A stretch of DNA of 64,000 bases from Isoetes taiwanensis (Eukaryota > Streptophyta > Lycopodiopsida > Isoetales > Isoetaceae), in contig JAJEKV010000098.1 of the NCBI GenBank assembly GCA_021234155.1, positions 2,970,803-3,034,802 on the forward strand, in the 5' to 3' direction. A model generated the notes under the pieces. The model saw only the letters and a program-made list of their open reading frames with translations, made no database searches and was not told where the DNA came from. The translations under genes were made by a program, and so were the position numbers. Shown here one piece after another: positions 13,001 to 23,700 of this stretch. Each line of letters opens with the position of its first letter. Positions within the stretch are counted from its first letter, which is position 1.

Positions 13001-14716
13001 CATATGTGTGTCTCGACCTTTATTCAATCATGTTATTTTAGGTCGAGCTAAAACGACACAGCAGGATAATGTTAACCCTTATTATGCATGAAGATCAGCT
13101 TAGAAAGTTTTTGTACTAAGGAATTCATGCATTATTCTTCCTTCACTTCTAATATGGCACCCTTCACTAACCTAATTATAACTAACCATGTTTCTGCAGA
13201 CAGAGAACATCCGGTTACAGCTGCTGGATCTTATCGAGTCATCAAACAAATCTGCTAAGAAACAGCTTTGGCAATCAGCCAATGCAACGAATACATGTGT
13301 TGTTCTTCTTGGTGCCCTGAAGGTTGTCCCACTTCTATTGTCAATGTTTGCTGGTAAAGTTTGCTCGCTGTTAAGCATGGGATGTGTCTGTAGCATATCT
13401 GTTATTATTAGATTACCCAGGATGTTTGGCCCTCTTCTTGTAAGAAATCACCAAAAGGAGGAAAATGTGAGCTATAGGGTCTATATGAGACCGAGTACAT
13501 ACAAAATATCGACGAGGACATGAGCCTCCTAATCATTATTATTCAATGTACTATCAAATTTGAGAAGACTGAACCGAGATTTCACTTGATAGAGGCATGC
13601 TGGCAGCTTTAAAACAAGCCCTACTGCAGTTAGAGCCTTTTGTTTTCTACCAAACCTTCTCTTCTGAAAAGACTTAATGTTTTTCTGTTGCTGATCACAT
13701 TGCAAATTTCACCCCCATGAGTCAGGAGACTTTCCTCTAATTTTGTGACGCCTATTACATTCACCTTTAATCGAGGAAAATGACAGTCTCTACTTGGTAC
13801 TTCTTTTCAAGAATGCCCCCTCGTTTTGAAGCATGTTCATGGACAAATAGAGCTACTGATTTCTGGTCAGATTACTTGAAAACAGACTGAAAATTCTCTA
13901 GTTTTTCTATAGGTTTTAAAACGATTTTGAATGCTTACATTTTCATTGAGCACCATTATGGATGGCGCAAAATGTAGAACTGAAGGGTCCTGCCTTCTGT
14001 GTTCATGAGTCCTTTTGCAAATTTATGAAGCATTTGGCAATTTAAATGTGGGCCTGTCACTGGGTACAACTTGACCAACAAACATTCCTGTACCCAATCT
14101 ACCCATTGCATTTATACATGATTACTTGCAGGCATAGAACTGAAATGAGTAGGCATAGGACTGAGAAGCATACAATATGCCATGCCTTCCAGCACAAATT
14201 TGTTATGACATAGTTGGAATTTATGGAATTTCAACGTTTGATATGCAGGCTGCTGTAGCATTGCGGACACAAGAATCAGAAGGAGAATGGCTGAAACGTA
14301 TGCAGTCCATGTTTCAGGTATGTATTATGTTTCTGTTGGATAAGGACAGCACAGATGAGGAGACAACTTAAAGTGATCATTCTTTTTACTTACCATAGAA
14401 TATGCTTGCTGAAGAAGGCAGCTCTCCTGCACATCGCCGTGCTGCAGCAGAGGGACTAAGTTTGTTGGCTCGTCTTGGTGCTGATGCGTATGCTGCTCGG
14501 CTGGTAAAAGCAGTTCTTCCTCGATAAAAATTTGTATCTTGCTTGTGAGATAATGAAACTGGTAACTGATCACCAGCATTATGTGGTGCTGCTTCATTTT
14601 CCAAATTTACTGGCCAACATGATCTTCCGTTCATTTCTGTGGTCAATATTAATGTTCATCAATGTCAAAAGAATCCTCTAGGACTTTCCAGGTTATTTCA
14701 TCATACCTCTTGAAAC

Positions 14717-14757
<41 letters not shown>

Positions 14758-17700
14758 TATATTAATGTCTATGTAAGACCGCTTGGGTCTATGAACCATT
14801 TATTACGGCAGATCATGCACATCTAGGGGTGCATTGCAGCCTCCTAGATATGTGCATAAAAGTAAAAAGACAAATTGGAATATTGAAATATAAGAAACTT
14901 CTGTCTTTTTTCCCAGCTGCTGGTTCAAAGAATGAGGTGATTTTAAGGACTGTTTGTGTTTCTTCTTTGCTAGGATTACTAGAGGAAGGCCATCCTCTCC
15001 GTTAAAGTAGATGAGTTCTCTATATTTACATTTAGTGTTTGTAAATGGCAGATGAGAACTCTTATCTCTGATGCATTGACAGCACAAGATCCAAGGCATA
15101 AAGGCTCAATTGCGCTTGCCCTTGGCTGCATTCACCGAAGGTTTTATGTGCTTCATGCGACATCTCTTATTTATTTAAGGTAGAATATTAACACCATTTC
15201 CTTGTCTTTTGCAGTGTTGGGGGCATGGCACTTTCCGCACTTGTACCAGCAACAGTGCAAGTCTTATCCTCCTTAGCTAGAGATGCAAAGGATGGCTTTT
15301 GTATATGGTCATTGCACAGTCTGTGGCTTACTATTGAAGCGGCAGGATTGACATATGTTCCTCATGTTCAGGTTATGCCTGCTGAGTGCTAAATGTTTGA
15401 AACAAATACATATAATTTTCTACTCATGGAAGGCACATTTTCAGCTAGTCTACTCTTTCTGATGTCAAAAATACAATGGTTTGCAGGCAACACTGTCTTT
15501 GATCATGGATATTCTTCTCTCGGAAGAGCATGCTTGTCTGCAGATTCGTCAAAGTATTGGTCGTCTAGTTAATGCAATAGTGGCCGTGATAGGGCCAGAG
15601 CTATTGCCCGGGAGTTCATTTTTTGCTCGATGCAAGGTATGCGCGTATATATCTGTAAATAAGCAACTCTATCATGCGTGCTGCAACTGACATATGCTAA
15701 TTTGTTTTTTCCGGTTTCTGCAGACTGTTGTTGCAGAGATTAGTTCTGGGGATGAGCCATCTGCTCTGTTAGAGTAAGGATTATCCTGTTTTAATGTGAG
15801 GTTAAGATATTTCATGTGTAAATATGGAATTCTGGGTTCCTGTTCAGGAGATAAATTAATTCATCGAGGTAGGATGAGGATGACCTGGGCCATAAGGATG
15901 AGTGAAGTTTATCATAGAAGTCCCTCCCTCGTCTTAGATTTGTAGGAATCTGCAGCAAAACATCCCAATGGCATCATCATTGATTAAATCTGCAACAAGT
16001 CTGGTACTGTTTTACCTGGTCAATGCTTGTGCTAAAAGATCCAGCAGGTATAATGTAGCGTTGAAGCATCACAAATCACATGGGTACATGCCATGCCTTG
16101 ACATATTATGCTTTTCCTTCTTGTAAATGGTTATATAAGAGAATTTCATTCACGATTCTAGGGGTCAAGGAAGCATGAATAAATCAATTCATTTCATTTA
16201 ATTTCATTCTGTTCTGGATTAGGTGCGTACTATTTACGCAGCAGCTTGTCCTCTTTGCTCCTCAAGCAGTTTCAGTACATCTGCATTTAGAAACCCTTCG
16301 GCCGACGCTGTCTTCTAAGCAGGTCAGCTGTCTTCAAACCAAAATGTTAAATGTTTGCTAACAAGTTAACAAACTCTTGTTTCTGCAGCCTTCATTACGC
16401 CAGGCTGCAGTGTCAACACTACGCCATCTTTCTGAAAGAGACCCGGTAACTATGAACCAAATAATTTTAGATGCTGATTTTTGCATATTTATTGCTTGAT
16501 ATAAACACAAGAAAAGTAAGGGCTGCATCAACTGTAGATGCACCAACTATTGGACCTGTGATTTTGAGAGTATCAGACTTGTTTAAGCAGGTTTATTCTT
16601 CATTATTATATGCATTGTATTGCAGGCTGCCATGATAAATGAAAACATAGAGAAAGACCTCTTTGCAATGTTGGACTCAGAAACTGATGTGAGGTATGCC
16701 TTGTACTATGTTTGAATATCTACAATCTATGCAGCTTTGAAATTTGAACAACGATGAGGTTTTTTATAGGATAATATCTACGATCTGTTTGACTCTGGAG
16801 AGATTGTTGGAAGCAGCATGTCCTGTATTGCCCTCCCGTTGGCTTCGTCTTTGCCATGATGTGGTACAATTTTTTTCTTATAAAGGACCTGGAATCTATT
16901 CTCATCTTTTTGGAGTCTAATAATCTCTGACACAGGGTGCTGCATTTATCGAACCTTATTCTTTCTTTCTTCTATTCCGGTGCATTGGATCAGAAAACAT
17001 TAGTATCATCAGTTAACTATAAATAATAGATGATGTCAACTATGAAGAGCATGCTATCTTTATTAACATTTTCAGTTAAAAATTTCTTGCAGGTGCTAGC
17101 ATATTCTAAAGCTGAGAACAAAATGAATTCCAGTGCTGTAACTGACAATCTTGGTGAAGATGAGGGCATGATGATCAAAGATGAAAAGACAGTTCACTTG
17201 GCATACCAGTATCCCAGATACCGGACACGTGTATTTGCAGCAGAGTGTGTAGTCATCTCTATTTCCTATTTCTTTACATTTATAGGAACCAAAGGTGGCC
17301 GAATGAAGAAATATCACATGCAAAATATCTATGAGCTATCTCACTTGCCATACATGCATGCTAAAACTTATTCGTCTTCTTACTCAGTTGTATGTTAATT
17401 TTTAGCCTGCATTGTTGCATTAAATATATCAAACTGAAATGAACCTAGTTTTGATTCAAATCCTGAGAAGATGTGCGTGATCACGTGTTTTCAGATGCTT
17501 GAGCCGAATACCAACTGTTGTAGGCCTGGATCACACGCATTTTGACCTTGCTCGTGCAAAAGAACAACAAAACGTCTCTGATTGGCTTGTGCTTCATTTG
17601 GCTGACCTCATTACTTTAGCATATCAGGTACATTAGCCGAATTTTTATAGGGAACATGCACCCGCATTCTTTTATTCAGAAACTTCTACTCCAGGTTGCA

Positions 17701-20700
17701 ACCGGTACCATGGAGAGTTTCCGACCAATTGGAGTGACACTTTTGGATACAATACTTGAAAAGGTCTGCCCTTCCTCTGGTATTTAGTTTCGTGTCCAGC
17801 GTATGTCAGGAAGTAAGCATATTTATTGTACAATGCTACATCATTATGGTCAACATCTTTTGTGTTAGGATATGATTTGACATGCATAAAGATCTGCTTA
17901 GTATAGGTCAAGTGCAGGGCAACAATTGCATGCTGCTGAAAAATGTTAATGCTCAATCTGGGAATGTCGTCATAAAATTTCAGCTACTTTGCTAAGCATC
18001 AGCTTTTTCTCGTAAAGTCAGGAAATTCTGTATTTCATAAACAGTGACTTGAAGCCAGCAGTTAAGACTATGAGCATCTGTGGCGAATCAAAGAGATGTC
18101 ACATCTTTTGTAAAAGATATGCTATAAGTCCATAGAAAATTTATGAAGCACGAGAGCAATAACTTAGGAGCAGGCACTTTTATTGGAAAGTATATGGAGG
18201 GTCGGTGGCCTGCTGGCAGAGTGCTTGTCTTGGAAGCAAGAGTTCGAGGTCCATCCTCAGTTTCTAATGTGATATCAGATGTGATATCAGAGTCAAGGTT
18301 CTTTAGTATGTGGGCCTAAGAGGGCAAGTGCATGAAGATGGAAAAAATTAGCTTTTCATGTTCAACTTCTGCCAAGTGGCATAGCTTGCAAGTTCTTTCC
18401 GTGTGATTGATAGTGAGTAGCTTGCAAGTTCTTTCCGTGGCATAGTTCGTCTATCTGCGTTATCTGCCTAATTTCAAGCTGATGAAAGAAAGAAAGAAAG
18501 GAAGGAAGATCTATTAATTCTACTGGTTAGACCGGCAACTTAGAATACCATGTTGCCTTTATGCATAGCATTGTTCATCTTGTAGTTATAGTATCATCTC
18601 TTGGTATAGGTGAATTTCTTTTTTTCTTTACTGCACTGTTTGACGTGTGTTGGTTTTACGTGGCACTTGTTGGTACTCAGTTTGATAAAATCATGGACCC
18701 AGACTTTGCTGGTCACCTTTTACTTGAACAATACCAGGTACATCCAAAACAGAAACAATCTTAATTATATTGCTCGATTGTAAATGTGGGCATACTCACA
18801 ATCAATTTTTGTCTTAATGTTACTCCAGGCTCAATTTTTGTCTGCTGCAAGGACAGCATTAGATCCATCGTCAGGCCCCCTTGTAATGGCTGGTGGTGCA
18901 AGGCTTGCTGCAAAGGTAAATAGTTCTGTCAGCTTCTCTCTATCATTCTTGAGTACTAACTCAAGTTTGGATTGTAATTTCTTAGATCATCACCAGTGGG
19001 GTTGCATGTGAAGATGAAGGTATACTTCGCCGTGTTGTTGGTCTACTGTCCCGACCTCTGTCAAAGTGGGAGGACCTTAGCCACCCTGCATATGCAGAAT
19101 GGGTTGGTTCAAAGGTAAGATTAAACTCATAATTCACCGTGTGTCTTCTGTGGTGAGATATTCACTGAAATTTGTAAAATTGTGGATACAGGTACAGTCT
19201 AGCCTATTAGGTGCCCATGCTGCCATTAAAACTTATGCTTGTGCATGTTTAACATCAAATAAGAATTCTGTTGGGACTTTATTGCTGTCTCTTCTGGCAA
19301 AATATGAATATCTGCTCCACCCTTGCTGGCTTGGTCTTTTACAAGATTATATAATGATCCGTACACAACTTGCGTACAAACTACAGGTGGGATGAACATG
19401 AAAAGAATTTACGCCTTTCTCTGGTAAAGTCTTTGTTACTGATCTATTTTATGCTAAAACAGCCACCATATGTGCCATTCTTTAAATCTGTCCAATCAGC
19501 AGCAGTCGCTTCAAGAGTTCAGCCTTATCTTTCTGAAGTTTCTGGAGTTATTCTTCAAGCAGTCACTGTTGATGTGGCCATGGCGCAGCCGAATGGCAGC
19601 ACTTCATCTCAAAGCTCAGGGCTGACTGTTGCTAATTTTGTGCAATTGTGGGCACTTGCAATACTTTTATTGGATGGCAAAGATTCCATGGAGGTTGGAG
19701 GAGATCGATACACACGAAGTTTTGCTTCATTTAGTGGGAGAGTTTTACATGTTGATTCTTCTCGAACTTCTGGAAATTTCCAAGTTGCAGCTTTACATGC
19801 AGTCCAAAATCTCTGTGCTCAAAACTTCTACACTGAAGACATGCTTTCATTTCAAATGTTTGAGGAAGTTATCAAGGTTAATAATGGATAATCTATTGTC
19901 TTGTTGTCACCTGTCTTATCACTTACAATTTGCTATTTACAAATACAGATCATCTCAAAAAGTGTATTCGACGGTATTTCTTGGCCATCATCTGTGATTC
20001 TAAATATCCTTCAAAATGTAAGTTAAATTGGTGTCACAAAATTTAACTGAAAACACTAATTGATATACAATCTAAAATTTATGGAGGTTTGAAAATGATG
20101 GAACCAATCGCATTTACTCTCATTTGTGAACATCAGAGAGTCAATCATGTTGTCTGTACAGGTTGTCACCCGCTATCTGTTGCGGGCAAGTTGGTTAGAT
20201 AATTTTAACTGAGAATGGACAGCAAGAGACTGGACACAGTAAGCAGTTCCAATCAAATCATTGATAGTAGCATCTGCGATAACAGAACCATGCATGCAAT
20301 ATTCTGTTGCTCTTGCTTATGCCTTGGGGATAAAGAAATAAACACAATTTTACATGTCTTTATTATGTAGTTTTAGTAGGCATACACCCTTTGTTATTTG
20401 GTTTTTTGAGTTTTCTGTTGTACTGTTGCAGGTTGTCACCAAGGCTCCAAAGAATTACCTTGAAGGTGGAGATGTGTTGCATTTAATCTCAGAAATATGC
20501 ATACATTATGTTCACATTCACATGCACAGGTTCACAATTTCTGGATTTGTCATTTTTTCTTCCTTTTTTTCTACTCTTTACTTTGCTCATGGATGTAAAT
20601 GAGTTGCAGTAGAAAGTTGTTAGGTCTTTCTAATCTCAAAGAATTTTGATCATGTACTGAATGGTGAGATACTGGTTAATTCCAGAGAAATACAGGCCAA

Positions 20701-23700
20701 GAATTGCAATATTGAGACTACTGTACCTAAGGCCATTCATGTCTTAGACAAGCTTTCATCCCGTCTAAGCGGTAAGGTAATGTTTTGTCGTGATAAGAAT
20801 GCCTTGTCGTTCCCTAAATGGGCATAAAACCAACATTTATTTTGCTTCAAATGCAGGACGTATTGTTGCCATCATTTCTGTCTCTTGGGCTACAAGTGAT
20901 GGCCATAAGCTCTTTCTATGATTCAGTGTTGACGGCAGCTCTTAATCTACTCAGAAATGTTGGCAAGCTCATCTCATGCCCAGGTACAAAGAGAAAGAAA
21001 GAAAGAGTTTATTAATGTCTACGTGAGACCCATAGGGTCTATGAGGTCAAATGAACACAGCCAGTCTTAACATCTAGGAGCATTCTCTAGTTGAAAGTGT
21101 TAGTTAATCTAGCAAAAAAGAAAGGCTAAAACTTAGCGGCACAGCTTTCTTTCGGGCTGTCTTTTCTTAACCTTTTTGGCCATTTTTTATTGCCCCTCAG
21201 CGGAAGCGGACCCTTCTACTTTCTTTTCCTGTAACTGTTTAATGGTGTTGGATCAAGTACGAGAAAAGAAGTCAGCACTGTTTGCTTTAATTCTGAATCC
21301 GCTTCTTTTTGTTTGAGCACATTTCTTCTGAATTTGGTGATGGTCTGGAAAATTCATGAGCTGCTTCAAAGTCGTTAGATCCCTGAAAAGACAGTGGTAC
21401 CTTATTTCATATATGCTGGACACAGAAAGATAAAGTTTTCTCCTGATTCCACTTCCCCGATGTTGCACATGTGACACATGTGCCCTGCCCTTAGCCCAGC
21501 CAGCCCAATCTCTAACTGATGAGACGAGACACAAAACTGCCCCAATGCATTTCTGAGTTTATGTGACAAATGGGTATGTAAGTACCCAGGACATCGAAGG
21601 GAACCATCTTTTGATATATTCAAGAAACTGTCCTTGTAGAATTGTCTTTTGGTGGATAGATCTTTCAAAGTGGCCGACTTGTCTGCCACATACATATATG
21701 CTAGTCATGATGAATATCCATATTTACCTTTCGACCGATTGTTGGGGACTATTGAGTGTTTATAGCTGCACGACTTTGCTAAAATGGTGGAGGGTAATAT
21801 ATTGAGATGCCCATTTTGTTGAACAATTTGCATGTGCAGGAAAATCAGCAATCTTTACCTGAGTTGGCCAATGCTTTGGATGAACTAAATGCCAAATAAG
21901 GGAGCCTTTGCTGCCCTCTTGTCCAACTATTCTAATGTTGCGAGCTTTCTCGGACCTCCTTTGTTCTTCCTCTAGAGTTGCATTGATAGTGTGTGATTTT
22001 CCTTGTGGGACTTCTTCACAATGTCCAACCCACTTGCTTGTTTCCTGCTGATGATTTTGTATCTGCTCTTCCATTTGTCCCAATTGGCCAACTGATGGCA
22101 GCTGCCGTTTCTACAGAGCTGTTGTAAAGAGGGCTTTGATGTGGCTTCATGCTGTGTGGCTTTCATGAGATCCTACCACCTTTTCAAGCTGTGGGCTTTC
22201 GCAATGTCCAAAGGGGAGAATTTGTTCTTCAAGGAAATCCAACCACGCAGATCTGATGGAAATCTCTTCGAGGGATTCCCACCAATGGTCGTGCTACTGG
22301 AGTATAGGGGCTTACACCATTTCGTTGCTAGGGCTTTCTCCTAGAAAATTCTTAGAGGCCATTTTTGGGGACTTGACCAAATTTGGATCTGCCATGATTA
22401 GATGCTATCTTATTAAAATTGGCCACGAGAATATCTATAGAAAACCACGAGTCTATGAAGCATACAATGATTCTGTTTTATTAAATTTTTCGTGGAATAC
22501 GTTTCTGTTATAAATGGCTAAGTTAATTTTGTCTTATTATTTGTTGTAGTCCTGTTAGACCGAGATTTAAGGGAGCAGCAGCTTCGATTTATTACGCAAG
22601 AGGCTAACCTCACTTTACTAGCAACAAAGTATAACCAACACAAACCAGACAAACAGATTATGAAAAGTAAAATGCAACATATGCAAGGAATTACTAGCAA
22701 CAGATTATAAAAAGCAGAAACTAGACAAACAAGAAAAACACATACGCAAGGAATACAATCAGAAATCGAAAGAGAAATAGGTATTGGGGTGTTCATTTTC
22801 CTATCTCCAAGAAATACACCGTTCAGGTCTCTCTGTCAGTTCCCAAGTGTGTCCATGAAATGCCTCAATGAGGCACCAGACAAGGGTTGCATTCCCTTGG
22901 CCCGAGTAGGATTAATGACATGACAACAGCTATGGCCCACAATACATTAGACATGATGATCATTTCATTCCAAATTGCAAATATTCATGTGTTTGAAATC
23001 AGGACCCAACTGATGTATCTGAACCACTTGCACAGTGGATTCTCCACCTTCACATGTCTTCCTGGTCTATTCTACCCACTAGAAGAAAAGCAAACCATGG
23101 AGGGATATAACAGGAAGAGGAAGTTCTGCCAGGGATAGAAAAATAGGAGATTAAAGGAATCACTTTTGAAGACTTACAAAAAGATGATATGGGAGGCTAG
23201 CTAAAGTCATAGTTTAATAAAGTGAAGATTAATGCAGGCAGAGGTTCGTTGTACTTAACTAATCAAGAAGACATTATCTAAAGGATGCCCTTATCATTAT
23301 ATTTTGCCCTCGTTGATATTTCTTTTAAAATGTTTCATGAATGTCTTACTTACCACGGACAAAGAAGGGGTCCCTCTGACAAAAACTGGCTTATATCAGA
23401 AGAACCTTCTGAGGGGCAGCTTGAACTAGATGAAAGAAGTCTTATACTTGCATCATTTGTCGAGAGTCTGGCAACACTGTGCGTATCAGCTTGGGAAAGG
23501 GGATCGCCTGCTCCACACTTGTCTCAGCTGCTGGATCTTGTGCAAGTGATGGCAAAGACCATTCCAGAGGCACATGGAGATGGTTTTGAGGGGGGTCTAA
23601 GATTCTGCGTGCAAAGGAGATGTATCAAGTTGTTTCAACAAGCCCTGTCCTCGCGTGATTCACAGGTAAAAATTTATATTATGTAAATTGTTGCTCTTAT

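Noticed and set aside
19629-19997. 122-codon + frame overlapping a SWEETIE-like exon
   Set aside because: Out of frame with the 414-bp exon 19,463-19,876, whose own frame fits the family and both neighbouring splice phases.
23238-23399. Earlier start for the exon that ends at 23,665
   Set aside because: An AG at 23,237 has the right phase, but an in-frame TAA at 23,279 blocks it; AGs near 23,364-23,367 give the wrong phase.
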